Assembly: GCF_024868665.1 (NCBI RefSeq)
Contig: NC_079899.1
Coordinates: 1,961,043-2,025,042, forward strand
Reading direction: 5' to 3'
DNA: 64,000 bases
Source: Triplophysa rosa
Lineage: Eukaryota > Chordata > Actinopteri > Cypriniformes > Nemacheilidae
The notes beneath the pieces were generated by a model that saw only the letters and a list, made by a program, of their open reading frames with translations, searched no databases and was not told the origin of the DNA. The position numbers were made by a program, and so were the translations under genes. Positions 23,823 through 35,466 of this stretch are shown here, one piece after another. Numbering within the stretch: the stretch's first letter is position 1; each line of letters begins with the position of its first letter.

Positions 23823-25379
23823 CATGAGTGTTCAGACGCCGGCACCAGTAAGCATATGCTAATCAGGCTCGCAAGATCGCAGTATTTCGACCCAATCCAA
23901 TAATGATACGCTAATGCCAACACGTTAATGTTTCAATGGCTGTACACTCATCTTCTGCAAAGAGAAACAATCATCTTGGGGAAATAATTCATTCTGTCAT
24001 TCCATGCAGTCACTCTAATCAACCCCAAATTCCATGACTCATTTCTGATACTTCACAATGTATGATGTAAAAACTGAGTTTACTAGTGTTTGTACCGCCT
24101 AACTTGCTGCTACGCAAGAAGCTGGGTGAGTACAATCTTTTTATTTGAAAATACATTTAGCTTTAGCCACTGTCATGCCGTCGCCACCGCTGCACTCAAG
24201 AATGGTATATCGCTGGCCAGCACAGGCGCACTTCCTCGGCACCCGTGCTGTTCAGCGAACGTCAGTCAAACAAACGTAAACTTCGGGAGATTAGTAACAT
24301 AATCGGCATATCCGAAAGGGATTGCTGGTTAACTAAAAAATTGTCCGTATCATCCAGCGGCATACGTTTCTACACAGCGTGCCATTCTCATTTACATCTT
24401 GCCCAAATAATGCATGCCGCCGTTACATTTAAATTACACAAACAGCGGCACGCATCAGTATATTTACCTGAACATAACCAAATCTTGGAATCGTAACCCC
24501 ATCCGCAACTCCGAAATAATTAATCGTGTTCGACCCATACAGTGCACACAGCAATTTGAAGATAGAACATAAAATTTTATTGAGAACGTTTGAGTGACGG
24601 TAACATGCTCAATCTCCGCGTCTCCCTGCTCACGCATAAAGCTAAGCATCATGCACACACTGGAAAAACTCCATGTGCAAGCACAGGTATCACCTACACA
24701 AGACTTCATCACTATCGACGTAAACTCGCAATGATTGTTTTAACCTTTGCAAACAGACCTTGTGTGTTCACTGAGGTTTCAGTGACATTTATACGCTCAC
24801 AAACCTCGCCATGCGAAACTAAACCTCATCGCATACTTGCCAGTCATATGGGCTCTCGGGCAGTCCCCGGCCAGAAGTGAACAAGTCCCCAGACTTTTCA
24901 GTATCAGATTCCGGCTACACAAGATGACATTCGATCACAACATGTCCAGATCAAACCCTCACGAGAAAGAACCTACGATCGTCAGGTTGCAGCAGCAGGC
25001 CATCGGCAAGCCCAGGCCACACCCCAGACCCTGCCGCTGATAGCACCCGACTGCTTCTCCACCCAGCCGAGCGCATCACCGCAACCTTCCCAGTGCCATG
25101 CCGCCTCAAGCCACCTCAGCAGCGCGAGCACGCTTCAGCCAGCGGCACAGACCCATCCTTAGCTTTACCTTCCTCCTCTCTCTTCCTCAAGCCCACCCTC
25201 CCTTCACATATCTCCGATGATATCCCACCAAACGCCATGGCTCCGACCTCCGCTCCTCAACAGCCCCGGCCCGGATGCAGAAATCGAGCCCGCGGATTCG
25301 ACACGAGGCCTCCAGCTTCGCCAGGCTACACTCCGCTCCTCGAAGCGGCGCTGCACTTCCTCGCCACGCCCATCCCCTT

Positions 25380-25408
25380 CCCTTGCCAGGGAAGGCATCC
25401 CTGGCAAG
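25380..25408. repeat. Small perfect hairpin
   Basis: ccttgccaggga and tccctggcaagg form a 12-bp perfect stem around a 5-base loop. The same words recur immediately downstream. Confidence 0.75.
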
Positions 25409-25829
25409 GGGCATCCCCTTCCCTTGCCAGCGTCGTCATATGGTTCGGCGCTCCCAACTATCACAGCCATCTAGAAATGGACCCAGAAGCCTACGGATAG
25501 CTCTGTCCAATCAGGATGTCATCCCCAGCAGGCTTCAGGATCTTCTCGAGCCAAGCTAGGTCCTCCCACCTCTGCAGCAAGACAAGGCTTTGTACCTCCA
25601 GCCTGCCGCAGCAGGCCGTCGACAAGTTTGGGCCGCACCCCAGACGAGCAGCTACAGCCACCAGCTGCTTTCCAGCTAGGAGCTCCCGAGGAACCTTTTC
25701 CGGCCCCCAGGAACTTCAACTGCAAGGACAACACCAGCTGGCCTCCATCAGAGGTTCCAGAACAATTCCACTCATTCCCTTACACTACGCCAAGCTCGTG
25801 ACCAGCAGCATCCGCCGTCGACTAGTAAC

Positions 25830-26789
25830 GTGAGACTGCCTCCGGTAACGTCACAGGCCCTGCGGGCTTCCAGCTTCCCATCCCTCCACCAGACCTACGG
25901 CATATCCTCCCTCCCTCAAGCCCCTGCCCTGGAAGCCGCCACTAGCGTGAGGTTGCCTCCGTTAGCCGCTCCAGCGGCCGCTATATTCCCTCCCTTCTCT
26001 CTCTTTCACAGGCCCGACCACACTTCTCATTGGCTTCAGCAACAGCGATGCCAGTCCCAGTCAACGCACCGGCTTTGGAACCACCTCTCGTCTCCGGCAA
26101 CATCAGGACCCAGATTCTGGCAGAAGTTCAGCCTGCTGGTGCCTGACGTGGACCCCCTGCTGCCAGCACCTGCACCTCCCTATTTGGATCTGATCTTCCA
26201 ATAAACCACCCCACTGAAAACCCTCCTAGATGCCTCTCTCAACTCCATCATTCAAGCCTTCTCCCCCAGGACCCTCAAATCATATCTCACCGCATGGAAA
26301 AGCTTCAGGCCCTTTCACCAGGCATTCAACATTCCCTTTCCCAATTTTTATCTCCTCACAATCACCTCCTTCATCTCCTTCCTCAACACTTCAAAAAACC
26401 TTCAAGCCAGCTTAATTAAAGGGTACCTGAGTGGAGTCAAATTCTTCCATAAAATCATATTCAACTCTCCATCATCAGCCATAGCCAGCTCCCAAACATC
26501 TATGATCATCAAGGGCATCCAGAGAACCCAGCCCGCCCATCCAGACGCCAGGCAACCCATAACCCTGGAAATACTCACCAAATGCATCTCTACCCTCTGC
26601 AAAGGATATCACTCCATGCACGTCGCCCGCACACTTGACGCCATGTTCATCCTGGCATTCTTCGGTTTTCTAAGATGCTCGGTAATCTCCACCACATCCA
26701 CTTTTAACCCTCTAGTTCACCCAACCATATCCGACCTATCAGTACTCGATCCAGAGACTTCACAGCAGAGGCCAGCATTGCCACAGTGA
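25830..26789 (+). pseudogene. Tyrosine recombinase ORF, one in-frame stop, C-terminus missing
   Basis: A single frame runs from the ATG at 25830 to 26789 with one TAA at 26202-26204. After the stop it encodes the core-binding domain typical of eukaryotic transposon tyrosine recombinases: SPRTLKSYLTAWKSFRPFHQ, LIKGYLSGVKFFH and IIKGIQRTQPAHPDARQPIT. The start of the catalytic domain follows (LDAMFILAFFGFLRCSVI), whose Arg fits the first catalytic arginine. The HxxR and Tyr motifs are absent, because the frame turns into the minisatellite. The upstream part is low-complexity Pro/Ser/Ala. The enzyme would cut and rejoin element DNA; this copy cannot. Confidence 0.65.
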
Positions 26790-27345
26790 CCGCTTCCGCA
26801 GAGGCCCGCGCTTCCATCTCAAGCGTAGAAACAGCAGCGACCACCTTGGCAGAGGCCCGTGCTTCCATCTCAAGTGTAGAAGCCAGTGTCGCCGCGACGG
26901 CCGCCTCCACAGAGGCCCATGCTCCTATCTCAAACGCAGAAGCCAGCATTGCCGCAGTGACAGCCTCCACAAAGACCTGCGCTTCCACCTAAAGTGTAGA
27001 AGCCAGCATCACCTCGGCAGAGGCCCACGTTTCCATCTCAAGCGTAGAAGCTAGTGTCACCGCAGCGACCGCCTCCGCAGAGGCCAGTGCTCCCATCTCA
27101 AGAGTAGAAGCCAGCATCGTCGCAGAGGCCCGTGTTTCCATCTCAAGCGTAGAAGACAACATCGCCGCAGTGACCGCTTCCGCAGAGGCCCGTGCTTCCA
27201 TCTCAAGCGTAAAAGCCAGCATCGCCGCAGTGACCGCCTCCGCAGAGGCCCGCGCTTCCGTCTCTAGCATAGAAGCCAGCATCGCCGTAGCGACCGCCTC
27301 CGCAGAGGCCAGTGCTCCCATCTCGCGCTCTGCTGTATCAGACTT
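26755..27345. repeat. 60-bp coding-compatible minisatellite, about 10 units
   Basis: Units of gccagcatcgccgcagtgac plus cgcctccgcagaggcccgtg plus cttccatctcaagcgtagaa repeat with few changes and some deletions. The 60-bp unit is a multiple of three, so both strands remain largely open. Plus reads as EARASISSVE-type and minus as TLEMEARASAEAV-type 20-residue repeats. Confidence 0.85.
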
Positions 27346-28079
27346 CACAGCAGAAGCCAGCATCACAGCAGCGTTCACCCCAGCAGGGGCCAGTACCGCC
27401 ATCACGCGCTCTACTACAGTGGACGCCCTCCTTCAGTCGCCTCCTTCTAGAAACAGTCTTACCACCGGGGACACCCACGAAGCCCTGCCTGCTGGATCTG
27501 AAATCCACCTCATCACAAACTCCACATGCACTGCTTTCAGCCGCTTACAGAAACCAACATCCCACCGCTCCAGCAGGTACCCTCATTTCATCATCTCAGC
27601 CTCAACCATCCCCGGTGGAGCCCCTATCCCAGCTTTCAGTCTCATCACAATCACATCTCCCAAGGAGCCCTCATCCTATCATCTTTAACCGAACACAAGT
27701 CACCACCTCTGCACCGCCTAGTATCGCGTTTGGTAGAGTGACCAGGGTAGAGTGCTCCAGGTTCGGATAGATCCGGCGAGCTCGGAGCCCGCTCCCTGGA
27801 CAGCACGACAAATACGCATAACCTCCATACCATTGCTCTATCATTATTACTTCTGCAGCATTGCTGTTATCTGCGCAGGTAAACTCGTGAATGACAGCTT
27901 CTGGCTGTGGAACACGGCTCAACGCAACGTGACAGTGGTCCCGTCTGGTGTACACACACGGGCTAAAGGCTGCTTCAGAATCTGTCAGACAGCGCACCAG
28001 TATTAACTTATCTTTCATGCTTGAATGAACAAAAACAAAAGATTATGCCAGAAAGCACATTTTGTCTAGTATTTTCACA

Positions 28080-28456
28080 AGCACAGTCTTCAACGAGTTA
28101 AATAAAGTCTTAAATGAATGCAGACAGAACCCAAGCGCAGACAGCCGAAGTGAAACAAAAAGACTTTTATTAAATGATAAGCCCGCGATGGGGCAAACCA
28201 GAACACAAAACAAGGTATGACATAAAACGTGCCGTGCTGGGCAAAACAAAGTCCGAACTAAAACACAGAGAATAATCCAAATGGGACAAGGCAGGAACAA
28301 AGTCATCAGACGGGGACTAGGACTAACTAGACAATAGTACAATAACGCAACGCACAGGACAGAGAACACGAGGGCCTTAAATGGGGAGACTAATAAGGGG
28401 AAATAACACTGGGTAGGTGAGGGACATGAAACACTAACGCTGGGCCTGGTGTCAAT
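28080..28456 (-). mobile_element. LTR fragment of the same broad family as 20130 and 42447
   Basis: The minus strand shows a ttaataaaagtctttttg polyadenylation region followed by ctgcgcttgggttctgtctg, as in the other two LTR-like elements. TG and CA ends are not visible, so it is a truncated copy. Confidence 0.6.
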
Positions 28457-28468
28457 AACATATTCAAT

Positions 28469-29331
28469 AACCAAAACACATATTATACCAGGTGCAAACA
28501 TTAACATCTATTCTCCACGTCATTACAGCCAAAAGAAAGTGTTAAAACAAACCTGTTTCTTCTTATCAACGGCTTGCTACAGTGCCTCTGATTAACAACT
28601 TTAAAGGCGATAATTAGATTTTTGCACCCTCCCACCAGACGCGAATGAAGCGTTAAGCGCAAGTGATTTACATATAAAGTCAATGCAAAGATGCGATAGG
28701 ACATCCTGCGGCGCGATTCGCGTGTAACGCGTGAGTTGAAAAATCTGAACTTTGGCGAAGATTCGCGCCGCGTTAACCAATCAGGAGCTTGCTCTAGTAG
28801 TGACGTGCAGCGTCTGTGCACGAAGGCAGCCCAGAGAAACAGATAAGCAGCACAACTGAAGTCTATTTGAATTATAAACAGAAGAGCGTCTTTGCAATAT
28901 CTAATCACATATTTAAAAACTACAATACTAATTTCTCACTAGAAATGCAATCAGAAGTTGTTGAAAGTGAAAATGAAACTTACATTTATACAAAACTATG
29001 GTCCAACGGGCGTTTTGGCCGCCAATTTATTTTTTCGAGCTTGCGTCTGTTGTGAATTTCATGCGTGAATGATGCGAGTAAACTCAAAATGTTCAAGCAT
29101 CCAGCTACGCGCGAATAGCGCGATTCATTCGCGCAAGTCGCGTTTGGTGGGAACGTTCAGTCAGATTCCAGATAAATTGACCCATTAGACTTTAAGATTT
29201 GTTGTCCAGGGTCACATATAGCAACAATCAACATACATTCTCTACGGGCCTTCATTTCAACTACCAATCATATTGATTTAGTCTAAATGCGAATGCTACT
29301 GTTTGCACCTGGTATAATATGTGTTTTGGTT
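28469..29331. mobile_element. Element with 31-bp perfect inverted arms
   Basis: 28469-28499 (aaccaaaacacatattata then ccaggtgcaaac) is the exact reverse complement of 29301-29331. Internal words such as gcgataattagatttttgc and gtccagggtcacatata belong to a very common cyprinid repeat. A MITE at 28632-29150 is nested inside it. In the second duplicated copy only the right arm is present. Confidence 0.65.
28632..29150. mobile_element. MITE with tcccaccag/tggtggga ends, copy 1
   Basis: Inverted ends are tcccaccagacgcgaatga and, reverse-complemented, tcccaccaaacgcgacttg, with many gcgcga words near both ends. The left end is shortened relative to the copy at 35464. The element interrupts a known repeat between gcaccc and cagattcc. 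Its centre (aactacaatactaatttct and onward) is related to the centre of the element at 54640-55550. Confidence 0.7.
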
Positions 29332-30211
29332 GATCGCATCACAAATGAACAATGCTAAATACAGGTGTAAATTACGGGGTGTGAAATGCTTGTTCACTTT
29401 TGACCACTTACACAGTTAGACGAAAACGCATTCGACCGGTTTGTGTTTGTGGTATAGGGTGCGCATGCGTTTGAACAGCCACAAAAGACCGCCTACTCTC
29501 CGCCTTTGGACAAAATACGTAAAAGTCATGGGACGCGCACTAGTCAGGATAAACTTTCCTGGCAAATTTGGTTTAAAGATGAGAAACGTACCAAGCACAA
29601 TGTTCTCTCACCATTCCAGATTTCTAACACATACAGTGTTTGTCATGGTCTCGTGGCTGTCAGAGCATAGGTGAAACCTCTGTAGGGTTGTCACGGTACC
29701 ATAAACATATCTTACGATACTATACTTTATGAAATATCACGATACCAAGTAGTATTGCGATGCTGTGTCATGTTCATAATTAAAATCTACAAAATAGACC
29801 AAAATTCATTAATACACAGATCTAAATGAAACTTGTTGTATTTAGTGAACTGTATTATACTGCACACTACAATATTTGTAGTATAGTACTGTAGTAATTG
29901 TACAGGTTTTAGCAAAAACTGTAGTATACAATAATATTTACTGTGGTAAGATTTAAAAACACTAGTGTCCACTGTCCATAAATTTTAGCAACGTTTACTG
30001 TAGTAACTACTAAAGATTTTTTTTTTAAACGTTGTAACTAATTCAATCAATGTGCGACAAATTGCATTTAAAGCAATGCTTGTAAAGTAAAATGTTAGGC
30101 TTACTTTAAATGCGACTAAAACGGCCAGTAGGTGGCGGCAATTTTTTTTGTGTCAGTGAATCATTCAACCAACTCGTTCAAAACAGCTGATTCATTCAAG
30201 AACGAAGCAAC

Positions 30212-31694
30212 CCTGCGTTCCAATCCGCATACTACCTGTCCTAATAGTATTTGAAAGTTAATTAGTATGTCCCGAATAGTAGTATGTAGTGTTGTCAAAA
30301 GTCCCGGTACTTCGGGTCCAAGTCGGTACCTAAAAATAAAAAAGTTGTCTGTACCTAATTTTCAGAAGACCCGGTACCACCGCTATCCCGGGTCAACCGG
30401 GTACTGATGCTCTGTCTGACAGGTTGTCAGTCGGAAACTTTATATAGACGCAATAAGACTCGATGAGCGGAACTCCGATCCACAAGAGATGCGCGCAGAA
30501 ATACTTCAGATTAAAGTCATATCACGAAGAAAACGAACGGAGTTTTGTGGTAAAAGGAGGAAACATCCGGATTTAAGTTAACAAGTTCAAGCGGTAAGTT
30601 TCAAATTCTGTTCGCGTTTGCATTATGAATGTTGTAGCATATGTTAAGTTAAAGGTTACGTTAAAACAAACGTCCCTGTTTGCGTGTTAATTTGTTAGCG
30701 CCAATGCTAATCCAGTCAAGTGTCATTATTAACCATTTAATGCTTTTATAACTGTAATGGGGTAAAATAAATGGGAGGACAGGATGGGGTTTACAGTACC
30801 TATTTTATATAGGCCTATCTGAAATCTTTGTGCTAGAAAACTAGCATACTAACTGTATGACTAGCAATGTGTATGTCTTGGATAGATAACTCTATTAGGT
30901 TTAAAAAGACACATTTAAACTAAAGAAAAATATATGTTGCATTTATTATTTTAATATACAGTTACCTTAATGTAAGTAATCTTGTGTAAATGCAGTATAA
31001 AAACTGATGTTTGTTTTAATATTGCATATGCATGTTTGTTCAGTCAGTTGACTTACTGAAGTTTATTCTATTTGACTTATACAGCAGCAGACTGAGCAGG
31101 ATGTTCATCAGCATCAGCAGAGAGCACACAACAGTTTCAGCAACAATTAACATATACTTCATGTATACAAAATGGCATTGCTTTCTATACATTTATATTA
31201 ACAATGAGCTTTATTAATAAAATTGTGTTTCAATTAGCATGTACTGGTGTTTTGCGTTGGTACCGAGAACCGTGGAATTTTAGTGGTATTGGTACCGACT
31301 ACTGAAATTTTGGTACCGTGACAACACTAGTAGTATATTGAAAATAGTATTCCAAAGATTCCCGGATGGTCTACTACTTCCGGTAGAAATTCGAAGTGCA
31401 GAACGATGCACACTGTAACGGCTGATATTATCCACAACTATGTAAGTATACAGTAAACATTACATATGAAATAATGAATGAATAAATACCTTAATGAAAA
31501 GAAGAGCTGTATTTTGATGTGTGTGACAGTTATTGGCCACAATGTTGTTAGGGTTAGGGTCTAGGCAACAACGGCCACTTCCGCTTCCTGTTAGTATGTC
31601 CCAGTGTGTGCGATCTATTTTGCCATGCACTCAAAAGTACCTACTATTACAACACAAAAACACTACCTACTATTAGGGCGAATTGGAACGCAGG
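30212..31694. mobile_element. Inverted-repeat element B (middle of nest)
   Basis: The ends are cctgcgttccaatccgc and, reverse-complemented, cctgcgttccaattcgcc. Both sides carry ctactatt/agtatgtc sub-terminal words. There is no coding content apart from element C inside it. The target duplication is not clear. A second copy lies at 37087-38569. Confidence 0.65.
30287..31329 (+). mobile_element. hAT-like element C, internally deleted but retaining exon-intron structure
   Basis: The ends are tagtgttgtcaaaagtccc and, reverse-complemented, tagtgttgtcacggtacc; flanking octamers gtagtatg and gtagtata match at seven of eight. Inside, a leader ends at a good donor (gcg, then gtaagttt at 30594), followed by a 490-bp intron and the acceptor ttatacag at 31084. 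A short last exon follows with an open tail ending SFSNN-stop and an AATAAA at 31216. The transposase exons are gone. A second copy lies at 37162-38204. Confidence 0.65.
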
Positions 31695-32839
31695 ACAAGT
31701 GTCTTGATGAATGACCCACTGAATCACTATCTCGTCCGAGTCGTTCAAAACACGGATTCATTTAGGAGAGAAACACAGCAAAAAGACAGATAAAAGTGTT
31801 CTAATGAACGTTAATGCGCATATGCAACATTAGTTACGGCACTACGATACTACCGTTTAACAAACAGAGCGGCATCGCGAGAATTTTGAAGCTTTAGCAT
31901 TGCGATGCTACCGTACACCGTGCAACCCTAGTCCTCTGTATATTTTTCTGTCATTTATCTGCAGCGTCTTCTGTGTTTACATCACATGTCCAGAGTTTAG
32001 CGGGTTGTGCATCAGTTATAATGGTCTGTGGGGAAACACAGTGCTCCGTGTTCATGTAGTTAAATGGATTTAACGAAGCTTTTAAAATTTGCCTAGATTT
32101 TTTTTGTATTTGAATTACTCAAGGAATCGTTTCAGCACTACTTTTGTATGCTCTTCATTACAAAATCCAATTTGTTTATTACATAAACAGGTTTATATAT
32201 AAAAGTTTTAAACTTTTCTTCTCACAAAAATTTAAATATTAAAATAGAACAAAATGCATAAAAGATGGAAACAATTAGCTAGATTAGCTGATTACATAAA
32301 AAATACTGCTGTTAAAACTTTTTCCAACAAGCAGATGTAATGAGACCTGTTTACCGGTTTAGTCCCATCACAACATTAATATTTGAATAATTGTTATGGA
32401 GATAAAGGATGGGATCGGGGGTTTTGACAGTTTTACATCACGCCATGAGTGTATATTAGCATCTGTTGCATCTGATAGACCTTCCATATATGGTGAGGGA
32501 TCAGCATTCATGAGGTGCTTTGCATTGACTATTTATGGTTAAAATTGGGCGTCTACAGGGCGGGAGTTGAGGCTGATTCACGTGCGCACACTTGCAGGTG
32601 ATCTGTGATTTATAAAGGGAACATTGCTTACAGGTGTGCGTATGCACGGTTTTTTAAATCTAAATATTTTTTGGCTTTAGGTTGCACATACACTTTTAGT
32701 AAGAATCCTATGCACAATTTATAAACGAGACCCCACGTGTCTGACTTAACCGCTCCTTTTTTAACTCCTCCCTCGACCTCCTGTGGCAAATCTCGACGTT
32801 TGGTCTGTGCAGTGCTGCAAGTTGAACACACCTAATTAG

Positions 32840-33950
32840 TCTCTAGTGGCGGCTGGTCAATAGAGGGCGCCACTGGAGACTAATGGTCAATGCTCTCTAA
32901 TTGGCTCGCGTAAGAATGTCGTTGGGCTCAGCTCGGTTGTGGCTAGAAGGGATACAGCTACGGCCGGAAGTGATGCAAAATCTCACCATAAAATTACAAT
33001 AAATTACATTAGCTAATGCCTACACCTACCCCAACACTAAACCTAGCCTTACAATATAAAAAAATAGTAATTAACTGCTGTCAGCGTGACAAAAATTTAG
33101 CGGTATTGAAGTGCGCATGCCCAGTGGAGGTAGCTGTATCCCTTCTAGCCGTAGCCGCGCAGCTTTGTGTGCCCTAGACCCTCCTACTTTAGCTGATAGC
33201 ATATGAATATTGATTTGACATGTTTGACCTCCTGTGATTGGATGATTGTTAACTGTTTCACAGAGAATCCTTTTCTCATCCAGAACCCTGGTAGAGAACA
33301 TTATGAAGTTTAAGTTTAGAAGTACAGACCGCATGAACGTAATTTACAAATTCACAGCAACAGTGATAGAGGATGAATTTTACTCGCCCTTAGTATAAAG
33401 TTGCTCACTGCACGTGAGCGACGCAACAAAAGCAAAGAACCCACTATAATCAGTGATGCTAATTGCATTGGATGCTGTGCACTGTGTAAATAATCCCTGT
33501 TATTGTTTTTTCTGTTTACTTTCTGTAATACTGTAGTACACTTTGGTATATACACTGTAGTAAAATTGTAAGGTGCTGTTATGTTTTATAGATATATATA
33601 GATTTTTCAGCAGTACTAACCATAGTTGTTGTGCTTGTATAGCTTAATACAAATAAATGACGAGACACCCGATGGACTAATTACTCTAGATGGATGGCCA
33701 ACCAAAACACTAAACAGAGTTACTCTCTCTAGGATGGTCATTATTAACAGTTTACTATAGTAAAAAATAAAGTATACTGCAATATTTTTTTCATTTGGAC
33801 TGGCACCTTATTACTGTTAATAAACACCATTACATGCTTTGAAAGTTAAACCTTTTTTAGCTAAGCAGTGATGATACAGTACGTTTACATCACATGTCAA
33901 ATGATTTGTTGCGCCCCCTCAAAAACATTGTGCACCAGCCGCCCTAATTA
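32840..33950. mobile_element. Inverted-repeat element with nested palindrome
   Basis: ggcggctggt near 32848 faces accagccgcc near 33938, and agagggcgc faces gcgccccct. Inside, ggctagaagggatacagctac (near 32941) is inverted at gtagctgtatcccttctagcc (near 33129). Right at the left end, tagtctc...agtggcg also folds back locally. No transposase frame is seen. A second copy lies at 39715-40825. Confidence 0.5.
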
Positions 33951-34342
33951 ACACACTAACAAGCTGATGAGTTGATTCAGGTGTTTACATAGAGAAACAT
34001 CTAAAATAATCTTGGAGGAGGGGCCAAGGACCGGAGTTGAGAACACTGAATTAGAACATTGAGATAAATTATTAAATTGAGATAAATTATTAAAATTGCT
34101 GCAATCCAATTACAGTTTTTGTCATTGATTCTAAAGTAAAAACTGTCTTTGGATCGATTAAATATTAGGTTATTATTATTTTACTTTTTATTTAACGTGA
34201 ATCAAAATTCACATGGACACAAAGAATAAATGTTGTTTTAGAAAAACTAATACATTTTTTTGTTCAGAGTATCATTTCTTTTAGTGTGGAATTTTGTGTT
34301 GTTAAAACTGCTTTTATATCATTGTGTTTTGGTTGTGTTTAG

Positions 34343-34515
34343 ATTGTCCAGGTGTGATCTGACTGATGGGTGTTGTGAAAGTTTGTCTTCATGTCTACAA
34401 TCATCGACGTCTCTGAGAGAGCTGGACCTCTGAGTAACAATGATCTGAAGGATTCAGGAGTGAAGCTGATCTCTGATGCTCTCAAGACTCACAACTGTCA
34501 GCTACACACACTGAG
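34343..34515 (+). pseudogene. LRR exon with 2-bp insertion, copy 1
   Basis: This has the same acceptor (gtgtttag) and donor (gaggtcag) as the intact LRR exons, but 173 bp instead of 171. The conserved ctggacctgagtaac is here ctggacctctgagtaac, which adds two bases, shifts the frame and gives an immediate TGA. Up to that point it reads [18 protein letters not shown]. Inclusion of this exon would truncate an NLR product; skipping it would keep the frame, since intact exons are 57 codons. Confidence 0.85.
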
Positions 34516-34525
34516 GTCAGACACT

Positions 34526-35466
34526 CAGCAGACTGAGCAGGATGTTCATCAGCATCAGCAGAGAGCACACAACAGTTTCAGCAACAATTAACATATACTT
34601 CATGTATACAAAATGGCATTGCTTTCTATACATTTATATTAACAATGAGCTTTATTAATAAAATTGTGTTTCAATTAGCATGTACTGGTGTTTTGCGTTG
34701 GTACCGAGAACCGTGGAATTTTAGTGGTATTGGTACCGACTACTGAAATTTTGGTACCGTGACAACACTAGTAGTATATTGAAAATAGTATTCCAAAGAT
34801 TCCCGGATGGTCTACTACTTCCGGTAGAAATTCGAAGTGCAGAACGATGCACACTGTAACGGCTGATATTATCCACAACTATGTAAGTATACAGTAAACA
34901 TTACATATGAAATAATGAATGAATAAATACCTTAATGAAAAGAAGAGCTGTATTTTGATGTGTGTGACAGTTATTGGCCACAATGTTGTTAGGGTTAGGG
35001 TCTAGGCAACAACGGCCACTTCCGCTTCCTGTTAGTATGTCCCAGTGTGTGCGATCTATTTTGCCATGCACTCAAAAGTACCTACTATTACAACACAAAA
35101 ACACTACCTACTATTAGGGCGAATTGGAACGCAGGACAAGTGTCTTGATGAATGACCCACTGAATCACTATCTCGTCCGAGTCGTTCAAAACACGGATTC
35201 ATTTAGGAGAGAAACACAGCAAAAAGACAGATAAAAGTGTTCTAATGAACGTTAATGCGCATATGCAACATTAGTTACGGCACTACGATACTACCGTTTA
35301 ACAAACAGAGCGGCATCGCGAGAATTTTGAAGCTTTAGCATTGCGATGCTACCGTACACCGTGCAACCCTAGTCCTCTGTATATTTTTCTGTCATTTATC
35401 TGCAGCGTCTTCTGTGTTTACATCACATGTCCAGAGTTTAGCGGGTTGTGCATCAGTTATAATGGT
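34526..35466. repeat. Third, partial copy (941 bp) of 31085-32025
   Basis: This stretch equals 31085-32025 (and 37960-38900) with a constant offset of 3441. It begins exactly at the first base of element C's last exon, right after where its AG acceptor would be, and ends at ataatggt, where the MITE at 35464 begins. It joins the two duplicated units. Confidence 0.85.

Larger units (their letters stand above)
23220..28070 (+). mobile_element. Tyrosine-recombinase retroelement remnant (Ngaro/DIRS-like or Crypton)
   Basis: A GC-rich block inside the NLR intron. It opens with non-coding sequence that has a tataaataga-like box (23318). Several proline- and serine-rich frames follow (24837-25833), then the recombinase frame at 25830-26789 and a 60-bp coding minisatellite. 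Boundaries are approximate, and terminal repeats were not found. No reverse transcriptase was recognised, so Crypton cannot be excluded. Confidence 0.5.
29683..31930. mobile_element. hAT-like element A (outer) of a three-level nest
   Basis: Left end tagggttgtcacggtacc and right end ccgtgcaacccta are complementary, with atcgcaatgct-type sub-terminal sequence on both sides. Flanking octamers aacctctg and gtcctctg agree at six of eight positions. It contains element B (30212-31694), which contains element C (30287-31329). It is repeated at 36558-38805. Confidence 0.7.
28733..34525. repeat. Tandem duplication, copy 1 (5793 bp)
   Basis: Every stretch compared here reappears 6875 bp downstream (35608-41400) with no difference seen. 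It includes part of a MITE, three nested DNA transposons and an LRR exon. Identity begins at gagttgaaaaatctgaac within the MITE and ends at gtcagacact, ten bases past the LRR exon. Confidence 0.9.

Noticed and set aside
26755..27345. Regular 60-bp array as a possible CRISPR
   Set aside because: There are no unique spacers between short repeats; units are contiguous, and the genome is a vertebrate.
28816..29055. ORF pair duplicated at 35691 as a gene family
   Set aside because: These frames are part of a MITE core; identity reflects the segmental duplication and not selection.
31540..31565. Telomere-like gttagggttaggg (also at 38420, 47160 and 55665)
   Set aside because: Only two or three units each, inside mobile repeats; these occur often in fish introns and are not telomeres.
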